NCBI RefSeq assembly: GCF_014873765.1
Contig: NZ_JADBGG010000032.1
Location: 1-53,774 of the forward strand
DNA from: Desulfomicrobium macestii
GTDB lineage: Bacteria > Desulfobacterota > Desulfovibrionia > Desulfovibrionales > Desulfomicrobiaceae
Length of the DNA stretch: 53,774 nucleotides
Direction: 5' to 3'
Shown here: piece after piece, positions 9,944 to 17,759 of the stretch
Numbering within the stretch: the first letter of the stretch is position 1
Layout: each line of letters opens with the position of its first letter
The notes under the pieces: generated by a model
Seen by the model: only the letters and a program-made list of their open reading frames with translations
What the model was told of the DNA's origin: nothing
Databases searched by the model: none
Program-made: the position numbers and the translations under genes

Positions 9944-10848
9944 AGGTCACCCATCCAGGTCAGAAGCAGGGGAAAAAGGCAGAACAGGAAGCCGATGGTC
10001 AAAAGAAGCGGGACCCGGCGGAAAGCCAGGCGCGCGGTCAGGGACTCGACCAGTCCCACGGCCACGGTGATCAGCAGCACACTCACGAGCAGGGCCGCGA
10101 CGGAGGCCAGAAGCGGCAGTTCCGAGAGGGGCAGCACGGCCTGCGCCAGGAAGACGGCGAAGAGCAGCAGCTTGACCGAGGCTCCGTGCAGTATCATGGC
10201 CAGCGGCGGGCCGCTGTGGTCCAGGACCATGACTTCGTGGATCATGGTCAGTTCGAGGTGGGTGTTTGGGTCGTCAAAGGGAACCCGGCAGTTTTCGGCC
10301 AGCAGGATGATGAAAAGCCCCACGGCCAGGAGTGCCGCGCCCGGCCCAAAGAGCGGCTCGAACATGGACGAGAGGGCGATGCTGCCCGATTGCACGACCA
10401 GGGTCAGGATCGCGGTGATGATCCCTATCTCGGCCAGGACGGCGAAGCTGACCTCGCGGGCCGCGCCCATGCCCTCGAAGGCGGAGCCCGTCTCCATGGC
10501 CCCCCAGGCCGTGCAGAAGCGGGCCAGGGCCAGCAGGTAGACCAGTAGCAGAACATCCCCGTCAAAGGAGAACGCCGTGCCCGTGCCGGCCAGGGGCAGC
10601 AGCAGGGCCGCCGTGACCACGGCCGTCCAGGCCACGGCCGGGGCGATGATGAAGCCGGGCGAAGCCAGGGTGCTGACCACCACGCCCTTGCGCCACAGTC
10701 GCGCCAGATCGTAATACAGTTGCAGCACCGGCGGACCCTGCCGTCCGGCCACCCAGGCCTTGACCTTGTTGATGACGCCCGGAAGCAGCGGCGCCAGAAG
10801 CAGCCAGAACAGAAGGCGCAGGGGAATATCCATATACAGGGGCATCAC
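9940..10848 (-). CDS. NuoH/HyfC-like membrane anchor
   Basis: 302 aa, about eight membrane segments; subunit 1 family of complex I and group 4 hydrogenases. The conserved loop AENCRVPFDDPNTHLELTMI, with its charged residues, and GRQGPPVLQLYYDLARLWRKG near residues 37-57 are typical of HyfC. This subunit connects the peripheral redox arm to the antiporter-like units. It overlaps the HyfB-like gene by 4 bp upstream and the HyfE-like gene by 4 bp downstream. Confidence 0.92.
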   Translation of the reverse strand: MMPLYMDIPLRLLFWLLLAPLLPGVINKVKAWVAGRQGPPVLQLYYDLARLWRKGVVVSTLASPGFIIAPAVAWTAVVTAALLLPLAGTGTAFSFDGDVLLLVYLLALARFCTAWGAMETGSAFEGMGAAREVSFAVLAEIGIITAILTLVVQSGSIALSSMFEPLFGPGAALLAVGLFIILLAENCRVPFDDPNTHLELTMIHEVMVLDHSGPPLAMILHGASVKLLLFAVFLAQAVLPLSELPLLASVAALLVSVLLITVAVGLVESLTARLAFRRVPLLLTIGFLFCLFPLLLTWMGDL

Positions 10849-12785
10849 ATCCCTCCCAGAAGAACCATGACTCCCAGAGCCGTGACTCCGAGAAAAACAT
10901 ACAGAATGTAGAGGTGCAGACGGCCATGCTGCATCTTCCTGGCTCCGTCGGCCACGAAGGACACGGCCGCCGCGCCGGGCATGACGGCTTTTTCGAGGAC
11001 GGTTTCCGGCACCCGTTCAAGGATCAGGGCCGTGCCCGGAAAATGGCCGCGCACCCTCCGAATCATGATTTCGGGCCTGAGCAGCCATGCGAACCAGCCT
11101 CTTGCGATTCCGGCAAAGGAGCCGCTGGTATATTGCATGTGCGCGGTCGGAGCCGCATAGCCGCAGTCCCAGGTCGGGCCCGTCCTTGTCCCGGCGCCTT
11201 GAATCTTGCGCAGCATCAGAAAGCCGCCCGCGATCAGCGCGCAGATCAGGATGGTGTGCGCGCCTCCGAGGGTCCGGGTCGCAAGGAGCGGGTCTGCCAT
11301 GGCCCATTGCGGGGCCCAGACGGCGACGGCGCCCATGATCGGACGGAAGAAAAGGCCGGGCAGCAGGCCGATGGCGATCATGATCATGGCCAGCAGGACC
11401 ATGGGCGCGCGCATGATCCAGCCGCATTCGACGGCGTGCGCGGCGGGCTTGTTTCGCGGGGCCCCGAGAAAGACGATGCCGACCGCCTTGGCGAAGGCGG
11501 CCAGGGCGAGCGCTCCGGCCCCGGCGAGCACGATGACCGCGGGCAGGACTCCGGCGGCGGGCCCTTTCTGGGCCACGGCCCGCAGGAGGCCCTGGTAGAT
11601 CGCCCATTCACCGACAAATCCGTTCAGGGGCGGCAGTCCAGACACGGCCATGGCGCCCACGGCGAAAAGGGCCGCGGTCCAGGGCATGACTTTCCACAAT
11701 CCGCCAAGACGGCTCATGTCGCGGGTGCCCGTGGCGTGCAGCACCGATCCCGCGCCGAAAAACAGCAGGGATTTGAAGAGGCCATGATTGATGACATGCA
11801 GGAAGGTTCCGGCCAGGGCGGCCTTGCCCCATATGGGCTGACCGTGCTGGACGGCCAGCACGGAGAGGCCGAGACCGATCAGGATGATGCCGACGTTCTC
11901 CACCGAGCAGTAGGCCAGCAGACGCTTGATGTCGTTCTGGGCCAGGGCGAAGGCGATGCCCAGAAGCGCGCTCAGGCATCCGATGCCGAGCAGGACCCAG
12001 CCTGAACTTCCGGGCATGGGCAGCCAGCCGCTGAAGCGCACGATGCCGTAGACGCCCATCTTGATGGCCACGGCGGACATGATGGCCGAGACATGGCTCG
12101 GGGCGCCTGCATGGGCCGAGGGCAGCCAGATGTGCAGGGGGAACATGCCCGCCTTGACCCCGAATCCGAACAGGGCGAGCCAGAACAGCGGCGCGAGGCC
12201 GGCCTGGGCATGTACGGGGCCAAGCTCCCAGGTTCCGGTGCGGGCGGCCAGCGCCGAGAAGAAGGCTAAGAGGGCCATGGTTCCGGCGTGGGAAGCCGCC
12301 AGATAGAGCCACCCCGCCTTGCGTGCATCCTTGCGGTCGTGATCCAGGGTGATCAGAAAATAGGCGCTGAGGGCAAATGCCTCCCAGGCAAAGAGAAAGT
12401 GCAGGCCGTTGGCGCAGGTCAGGACCAGTCCCATGCTCAGGACCAGGGTGCTCCACCAGCAGCGTCCTCCTGGCGCGGAACGCGGGTGATGGTGCCCGGA
12501 CCAGTATTCATGGGCGTACAGCGCGCCCAGACCGCCGACCAGGCAGACCAGGACCAGAAAAAGGGCGCTGATTCCGTCAAGACGCAGGAACGGGGTTTCC
12601 CCGCCCAGGACGATACCACCGCGCCAGATCCAGGTTTCTGTCGTGATCAGTGTGATCAGGGCCGCATACAGCCCGCTCAGGGAGGCAATGGCGCTCAGCC
12701 CAAGCCAGATGCGCGCATGCGTTCGCCCCAGGATCATGGCCAGGAGCAGGGACAGGCCGAAAATGCCCAGCAGCGCGGCGATCAT
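10845..12785 (-). CDS. antiporter-like membrane subunit (HyfB-like, copy 2)
   Basis: 646 aa, NuoL/HyfB type with more than a dozen membrane segments. Key sites are the Glu in FAWEAFALSAYFL and the Lys residues in GFGVKAGMFPLHIWLP and VAIKMGVYG; both belong to the ion path. The C-terminal part carries TWDCGYAAPTAHMQYTSGSF, as in HyfB. It is a clear paralogue of the gene at 13532-15466: the same length and near-identical motifs throughout. It starts within the last bases of the PtsN-like gene (4-bp overlap). Confidence 0.92.
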   Translation of the reverse strand: MIAALLGIFGLSLLLAMILGRTHARIWLGLSAIASLSGLYAALITLITTETWIWRGGIVLGGETPFLRLDGISALFLVLVCLVGGLGALYAHEYWSGHHHPRSAPGGRCWWSTLVLSMGLVLTCANGLHFLFAWEAFALSAYFLITLDHDRKDARKAGWLYLAASHAGTMALLAFFSALAARTGTWELGPVHAQAGLAPLFWLALFGFGVKAGMFPLHIWLPSAHAGAPSHVSAIMSAVAIKMGVYGIVRFSGWLPMPGSSGWVLLGIGCLSALLGIAFALAQNDIKRLLAYCSVENVGIILIGLGLSVLAVQHGQPIWGKAALAGTFLHVINHGLFKSLLFFGAGSVLHATGTRDMSRLGGLWKVMPWTAALFAVGAMAVSGLPPLNGFVGEWAIYQGLLRAVAQKGPAAGVLPAVIVLAGAGALALAAFAKAVGIVFLGAPRNKPAAHAVECGWIMRAPMVLLAMIMIAIGLLPGLFFRPIMGAVAVWAPQWAMADPLLATRTLGGAHTILICALIAGGFLMLRKIQGAGTRTGPTWDCGYAAPTAHMQYTSGSFAGIARGWFAWLLRPEIMIRRVRGHFPGTALILERVPETVLEKAVMPGAAAVSFVADGARKMQHGRLHLYILYVFLGVTALGVMVLLGGM

Positions 12786-13516
12786 CGGGTCTCTCCGGCG
12801 TTGCGCGGGGTCTGTCTGTCAGCGCACTCGGCAAGGATTTGCAGCAGGGTCTCGTCGTTTGCGCCCCTGTCCAGCGCTTCGCTCAGCATGCCGGAAGCGA
12901 TGCCGCGCGCCAAAAGGCCCAGCATGTTCACATGCAGGCGGGGCGTCGGCGAGATGAAAAAGAGCAATCGGGTGATCGGCTTGCCGTCGGGGGGCTGGAC
13001 CGCACCCCAGGGCGCGTTCAGCTGGATCAGCGCCACCAGGGCGCAGGCTTCGCCCAGGGCGACTCGCATGGACGGATGGGGCAGGGCAAATCCGTCGCCA
13101 ACGGGAGCTGCGGTTATGCCGCCGGGGGCCAGGAGGCGTTGCACAATCAGGTTCGATACGGCCGGAGACAGGCCGGGCAGGCTGCGGACGATGCGTTCGA
13201 AAAGTTGACCGAGATCGGCCGTGTTCACGTCGCGCCAGATTCCGCCCCGGCGCAGCAAGGTGATCAGTTCCCGTGAATTGGCCAGCGAGGGCGCGGGCTC
13301 CGAGAGAAATCCGCCCTGGATGCCGAGCCCGTGGCTCGCCGCCCAGTCCATGACCTCGTCGCGTTCAAAGAGGATGCGATCACGGTCATGGACGTGGGGC
13401 ACGTCGTTCTTGCGCACCCATTCCAGGATGACGTGCTCGAAAACACCAAAGGATTCGGCTATTTGGATGAGATTTATGTACATGGGAGTTTTTGATGTTC
13501 GGTTGTTTGAGGACAT
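12782..13516 (-). CDS. PtsN-like EIIA protein with N-terminal DNA-binding domain
   Basis: 244 aa with two parts. Residues about 12-62 look like an excisionase/MerR-type winged helix-turn-helix (IAESFGVFEHVILEWVRKND, then DEVMDWAASHGL). Residues about 80-235 are a PTS EIIA domain of the nitrogen-regulatory (PtsN) type, with the phosphorylatable histidine kept at H147 (FALPHPSM). It lies inside the Ehr operon between the two HyfB-like genes: 15 bp after one and overlapping the next by 4 bp. Inference: it may sense the Npr/PTS phosphorylation state and tune the complex or its transcription. The start is uncertain; M12 is an alternative, and neither site has a strong ribosome site. Confidence 0.82.
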   Translation of the reverse strand: MSSNNRTSKTPMYINLIQIAESFGVFEHVILEWVRKNDVPHVHDRDRILFERDEVMDWAASHGLGIQGGFLSEPAPSLANSRELITLLRRGGIWRDVNTADLGQLFERIVRSLPGLSPAVSNLIVQRLLAPGGITAAPVGDGFALPHPSMRVALGEACALVALIQLNAPWGAVQPPDGKPITRLLFFISPTPRLHVNMLGLLARGIASGMLSEALDRGANDETLLQILAECADRQTPRNAGETR

Positions 13517-13531
13517 GGCTGTTTATCCGGT

Positions 13532-15466
13532 TCAAAGGAGCACGGCGATGGATAACACGAGGATGGCCGCGCACAGATACAGAAGATAGGATTGCACGCG
13601 TCCGTGCTGAAAAGTCCGTACGAAGTCCGCAAGGCGAAGAATGTGCGTGGCGGCCGGTATCACCACCTGCTCCAGGACCGTCTCGGGAGTGCGGCTTTCC
13701 AGGCTGGATCCGGCGGGAAAGATGTCGTCAGGCAGGCTGACTTTCACGGCGGGCCTCAGAATCCAGCCGAACCATGCGGTGATGATTCCGGCAAAAGATC
13801 CGGCAGTGTACTGCATGCGCGAGCTTGGAGCGCGGTAGCCGCAATCCCAGGTCAGCGCCCGTTTTTGGCGGCCGCGCGGCAGCAACACGGCGATTGCGGC
13901 CACGGTCAGGGCCGCCAGCGCCAGAAGCAGGTGGGCCGTCCCCAGCGGGCTCAGAGGGTTGGGAACGATCAGGCCCGAATCCGTGTGCGCCCAGACGCTC
14001 GCAACCCGCAGCAGTGTCGGCCAGAAAAACGCCGGGGCAAGGCCGATGATCAGGCAGCATGCACCCAGCACCGTCATGGCCGCACGCATGCCAACTCCGC
14101 ATTCGCGGGCTTTTGCCACATCTTCGGAACGCGGCGCGCCAAGAAAGACCACGCCGCAGACCTTGACGAAGCAGGCCAGGGCCAGAGCGCCGGTCACGCC
14201 CAGCAGGATGGCCGCGGGCAGCGCGCCGAGGGCCACGCCGGTCTTGAGACGGCCGGCGTCAAGCAGTCCCCGGTAAACCAGCCATTCGCTGACGAATCCG
14301 TTCAGCGGCGGCAGTCCGCTGATGGCCATGGCCCCGAGGGTGAAGAGCGAGGCCGTCCAGGGCATGGCCTTCCAGAGTCCTCCCAGGCGGCTCATCTCCC
14401 GGGTCCCCGTTGCGTGCAGCACAGACCCCGCGCCAAGAAAAAGCAGCGCCTTGAAAAGCCCGTGATTCCAGACATGGAGCAGCCCGCCGGTCAAGGCCAG
14501 CAGTCCCCACTCGGGGCGGCCATGGTCCAGCGCAATCATGGCGAAACCCAGCCCGAGGAGGATGATGCCGATGTTCTCCACGCTGTGATAGGCCAGCAGA
14601 CGCTTCAGATCATGCTGCCCAAGGGCGAAAGCGACGCCAAGGACCGCGCTGGCGGAGCCCAGCCCGGCCACGACCCAGCCTGCGCCCTCGGGCAGGGGAA
14701 GCCAGGAGCTGAACCGGACCAGTCCGTAAATTCCCATTTTGATGGCCACGCCGGACATGATGGCCGAAACATGGCTCGGGGCGTTTGCGTGCGCCGAGGG
14801 CAGCCAGATGTGCAGCGGAAAGACGCCGGCCTTGATGCCGAAACCCGCAAGGGCGACCCAGAAGAGGGGGGCCAGGGCGGTTTGCGAAGTCATGGGGCCA
14901 AGTTCCCAGCTGCCTGTTTTTGCGGCCAGGGTGGCGAAAAATCCGAAAAGGGCCAGTGTCCCGGCGTGGGAGGCAATGAGATAAAGGCGCCCGGCGGCCC
15001 GGACCTGGATGTTTTTGCGGTCGAGAGTGACCAGAAAATAGGCGGTCAGCGCAAAGGCTTCCCAGGCGAAGAGAAAGTGCAGCCCGTTGGACTGGGTCAG
15101 CACCAGGCCCATGGAGGCCAGCATGGCGCTCCACCACAGGCGGCTTTGTCCGGCGGAACGGGGATGCGCCTTTTGTGCCCAGTATGTCTGGCTGTACAGG
15201 GCCCCCGTGGCGCCAACGACGGTCAAAAGCAGTAAAAAAAAGGCGCTGATTCCATCCAGGCGCATGAAAACGAGCGTACCGCCAAGTGTCCAGGCGCTGT
15301 GCCATTCCCAGACCGGACCGCCTGACAGGGTCCTGGTTGCAGCCCAAAATGCGCATGCCGATGCCGTCAGAGTGGAACTGATCCACCAACGGGGAAATGC
15401 ATGGCTCGTGCCCAAGCCAATGATCGTTGCTCCCAACGCGCATGCTAGTAAAAAATCTTGTTCCAT
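13532..15466 (-). CDS. antiporter-like membrane subunit (HyfB-like, copy 1)
   Basis: 644 aa, first gene of the Ehr operon. NuoL/HyfB family: FAWEAFALTAYFL with the conserved Glu, GFGIKAGVFPLHIWLP and VAIKMGIYG with the conserved Lys residues, and TWDCGYRAPSSRMQYTAGSF near the C-terminus. Many membrane segments predict an integral ion-translocating subunit. Paralogous to the gene at 10845-12785. No good ribosome site is visible; an inverted repeat (15476-15495) lies 10 bp upstream of the ATG. Confidence 0.91.
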   Translation of the reverse strand: MEQDFLLACALGATIIGLGTSHAFPRWWISSTLTASACAFWAATRTLSGGPVWEWHSAWTLGGTLVFMRLDGISAFFLLLLTVVGATGALYSQTYWAQKAHPRSAGQSRLWWSAMLASMGLVLTQSNGLHFLFAWEAFALTAYFLVTLDRKNIQVRAAGRLYLIASHAGTLALFGFFATLAAKTGSWELGPMTSQTALAPLFWVALAGFGIKAGVFPLHIWLPSAHANAPSHVSAIMSGVAIKMGIYGLVRFSSWLPLPEGAGWVVAGLGSASAVLGVAFALGQHDLKRLLAYHSVENIGIILLGLGFAMIALDHGRPEWGLLALTGGLLHVWNHGLFKALLFLGAGSVLHATGTREMSRLGGLWKAMPWTASLFTLGAMAISGLPPLNGFVSEWLVYRGLLDAGRLKTGVALGALPAAILLGVTGALALACFVKVCGVVFLGAPRSEDVAKARECGVGMRAAMTVLGACCLIIGLAPAFFWPTLLRVASVWAHTDSGLIVPNPLSPLGTAHLLLALAALTVAAIAVLLPRGRQKRALTWDCGYRAPSSRMQYTAGSFAGIITAWFGWILRPAVKVSLPDDIFPAGSSLESRTPETVLEQVVIPAATHILRLADFVRTFQHGRVQSYLLYLCAAILVLSIAVLL

Positions 15467-15475
15467 TTTTCTGGG

Positions 15476-15495
15476 AAAGTGAAAAAAATCACTTT
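15476..15495. promoter_or_regulatory. inverted repeat at the head of the Ehr operon
   Basis: AAAGTGA-N6-TCACTTT, a perfect 7-bp inverted repeat with the geometry of CRP/FNR-family sites (TGTGA-N6-TCACA). It lies just upstream of the first Ehr gene. A second inverted repeat with the same half-site reversed, TCACTTC-N5-GAAGTGA, lies at 15549-15567. Both could be operators; the first could also be an RNA hairpin near the start codon. Confidence 0.45.
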
Positions 15496-15992
15496 TTCTT
15501 CTCTATTTTCATATTGTTTGAATGATGCGTTGAGAAAGATCATGGTTATCACTTCATGCAGAAGTGACTGCACGGAAAACTTATTTTTCGTTTTTTGGAT
15601 AGATAAAATTTTCAGAGTAATATTTAAAATTACAGTGAATTAATCTGGAAGCCTGTACGTTATCGTATCCACTCCCGGGGATATGCCTCTCAAAATAGAG
15701 AGTCAAGGAAATGAAGTCGCTAAAATGAGGTTTGTGCACGCGCGGGTGTTTTTGGTCGCAAAAGGCCTGTTTTCAGGGGCGGGTATCGCGAATGAGGGCA
15801 AAGACATGTTGTTTCAAGGAGTTGTCATTTGACTGTTGCGCGGTCGGGTGGAATCCCCCCTGGGGCGACGTTGTCCGGGGCGAAAGGATGGTTTTCGAAG
15901 TTACGGAAATGGCGTGCGCGCAAAGTTTTTTTTACGGGGTAAATCCGTAAAAAATGGAGGAATGGCTTGACTCCCCAAGAGATGCATGGGTA
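15496..15992. other. intergenic region between the Ehr operon and mraZ
   Basis: Divergent spacer of about 570 bp in all. The left part is AT-rich and should hold the leftward Ehr promoter. The right part leads to mraZ. It contains the inverted repeats at 15549-15567 and 15928-15954. No convincing open frame or RNA gene was seen. Confidence 0.5.
15928..15954. promoter_or_regulatory. palindrome upstream of mraZ
   Basis: Perfect 10-bp inverted repeat TTTTTTACGG/CCGTAAAAAA around GGTAAAT. With T-tracts on one side and A-tracts on the other it could be a weak bidirectional terminator, or an operator, about 85 bp upstream of mraZ. Confidence 0.45.
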
Positions 15993-16020
15993 AGGGTGGT
16001 AAAAAGTGGTAAAAAGTGGA
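15987..16020 (+). promoter_or_regulatory. MraZ operator: four TGG boxes at 10-bp spacing
   Basis: TGG triplets begin at 15987, 15997, 16007 and 16017, the last three within GTGG preceded by A-runs or GG. Spacing is exactly one helical turn. MraZ is known to bind tandem TGGGN or AAAGTGG boxes at about 10-bp period just upstream of its own gene and to control the dcw cluster. A possible -35 TTGACT lies at 15967-15972, so bound MraZ would cover the promoter. Confidence 0.75.
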
Positions 16021-16038
16021 AAGGACTGAGGAGGCAGC

Positions 16039-16494
16039 ATGTTCAGAGGGCATTCACAACGTACGCAAGATCCCAAGGGACGGCTCATGCTGCCCCCTGA
16101 ATTTCGCGACGAGGTGTTCGCCAATTCCCCGGACGGCAAGCTTGTGCTGACCAACTTCGACGATTGTGTAGCTGCCTACCCCCTGCCAGAATGGGAAATC
16201 ATTGAACAGAGTTTTTCCAAGTTGAACATGGCTGATCGCAAGGTTCGGGATTTTCACCGCTTTTTCATTTCCGGCGCAGCCGAGGTGACCCTCGACAAGC
16301 AGGGACGGATTCTTGTTCCACCACATCTGCGCAATTACGCGGGCTTGCAGAAGGACATCATTCTGGCCGGAGTGGGACGGAAGTTCGAAATTTGGGACCA
16401 GGAGCGTTTTGAGGCAGGACGCAACGCCCTGCAGGAGAATGTCGATCAGGTCATGGATGATCTGGCCGAAAAAGGATTTGAACTACGGTTCTGA
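16039..16494 (+). CDS. mraZ: transcriptional regulator MraZ
   Basis: 151 aa with two SpoVT/AbrB-type half-domains, each carrying the DxxxR signature: DPKGRLMLPPEFR (about residue 13) and DKQGRILVPPHLR (about residue 88). MraZ forms ring-like oligomers that bind repeats upstream of the dcw cluster and regulate it. First gene of the cluster. GAGGAGG-like sequence precedes the ATG, and the operator boxes end about 20 bp upstream. Confidence 0.96.
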   Translation: MFRGHSQRTQDPKGRLMLPPEFRDEVFANSPDGKLVLTNFDDCVAAYPLPEWEIIEQSFSKLNMADRKVRDFHRFFISGAAEVTLDKQGRILVPPHLRNYAGLQKDIILAGVGRKFEIWDQERFEAGRNALQENVDQVMDDLAEKGFELRF

Positions 16495-16505
16495 TCGGAG
16501 GAGCC

Positions 16506-17468
16506 ATGGACGCATATTCCGATCACATTCCGGTCATGCTCGAAGAGGTCATGCATTGGATCGCGCCGAAACCCGGCGGGTTCTACATGGATGCGACCCT
16601 GGGCCTTGCTGGACATGCTGCCCGGTTGATGGAGATTACCGATGGGCAGGCCCTGCTTTTGGGGCTGGACAGGGACGAACAGGCCCTGGCCAAGGCCGGG
16701 GAGAGGCTGGCGATGTACGGAGAAAACGTACAGCTGGCCCATACGTCGTTTCAGCATTTTCCCCAGGCCCTGCGGGAGATTGGCTGGGACAGGCTTGACG
16801 GCGTGATCGCCGATCTGGGCGTGTCTTCACTGCAACTGGACAGTCCCGAACGGGGCTTTTCCTTCCTGCAGGACGGCCCTCTTGACATGCGCATGGATCC
16901 TGGTTCAGGCGGTGAGCCCGCATCGGCCATCGTCAACGGAGCCTCTTTCGAGCGGCTGCGCCAGCTCCTGTGGGATTACGGCGAAGAGCCCATGGCCGGG
17001 CGCATCGCGCGGGCCATCGTCAAGATCCGCGAGACGGCCCCGATCGAATCGACCCTTGAGCTGGCCCGCATTGTGGCCGCGGCCTACCCGGCCAAACGGC
17101 GCGCATTGTCGCGCAATCATCCCGCGACCAAGACCTTCCAGGCCCTGCGGCTGGAAGTGAATCAGGAGTTGCGGGAAATTGAATTTTTTCTGGAGCGCGT
17201 CGTCGATTATTTGCGGCCGGGCGCGCGCATCGCAGTCATATCCTTTCATTCTTTGGAGGACCGCATCGTGAAGAGGGCTTTTCGCAAGGAAAGTTCCGCT
17301 TGCCTGTGTCCTAGGGAGTACCCCGTATGTCAGTGCGGACACACGCAAAAGCTCAGGCTCCCCTTTCGCAAGCCGCTCATTCCCACCGAAGAGGAGATGC
17401 GGTCCAACAGCCGCAGCCGCAGCGCCAAGCTGCGCGTGGCGGAGAGGGTTGATGGAGAGGCGCAGTGA
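16506..17468 (+). CDS. rsmH: 16S rRNA (cytosine-1402-N4) methyltransferase
   Basis: 320 aa, formerly MraW. It transfers a methyl group from SAM to N4 of C1402 in the decoding centre of 16S rRNA. The N-terminus has HIPVMLEEVMHWI and the SAM-binding YMDATLGLAGHAARLME; further conserved stretches are DGVIADLGVSSLQLD and ISFHSLEDRIVKRAFR. GGAGG precedes the ATG. It follows mraZ by 11 bp and overlaps ftsL by 4 bp, the standard dcw order. Confidence 0.97.
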   Translation: MDAYSDHIPVMLEEVMHWIAPKPGGFYMDATLGLAGHAARLMEITDGQALLLGLDRDEQALAKAGERLAMYGENVQLAHTSFQHFPQALREIGWDRLDGVIADLGVSSLQLDSPERGFSFLQDGPLDMRMDPGSGGEPASAIVNGASFERLRQLLWDYGEEPMAGRIARAIVKIRETAPIESTLELARIVAAAYPAKRRALSRNHPATKTFQALRLEVNQELREIEFFLERVVDYLRPGARIAVISFHSLEDRIVKRAFRKESSACLCPREYPVCQCGHTQKLRLPFRKPLIPTEEEMRSNSRSRSAKLRVAERVDGEAQ

Positions 17469-17740
17469 GCGAGGGCGGCAAGGGATATTTGAGCATGGGG
17501 GTCATGTTCCTGGTGACCATGATTCTCGGATTGGGACTGGTGTGGGTCAATATCGAACGGGTTGATCTGGCTTATGAATTGAAAATTCTCGAACGCGAGT
17601 TGCAGGAAAAGCAGGATCAGAATTCGAAACTGCAGGTGGAGCTGCATTACCTGCTCGCTCCGGCGACTCTGCGCGATCGGGCTGAAAAAGCGGGGTTGCA
17701 GCCTCCAAGGCGGGATCAGATACGTACCATGCAGCAATAG
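17465..17740 (+). CDS. ftsL: cell division protein FtsL
   Basis: 91 aa bitopic membrane protein. A short cytoplasmic N-terminus, one membrane helix (about residues 9-29, MGVMFLVTMILGLGLVWV) and a periplasmic coiled coil (ELKILERELQEKQDQNSKLQ) match FtsL/DivIC proteins, which join FtsB and FtsQ in the divisome. The GTG start overlaps the rsmH stop by 4 bp. Sequence conservation is low in this family, so the call rests on topology and position between rsmH and ftsI. Confidence 0.85.
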   Translation: MSEGGKGYLSMGVMFLVTMILGLGLVWVNIERVDLAYELKILERELQEKQDQNSKLQVELHYLLAPATLRDRAEKAGLQPPRRDQIRTMQQ

Positions 17741-17759
17741 GCAGGACTGGGCTTAAAAA

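Noticed and set aside
13592-15235. 547-codon plus-strand frame opposite the first HyfB-like gene
   Set aside because: Gln/Gly/Pro-rich product without hydrophobic or domain features; the other strand is an obvious membrane protein.
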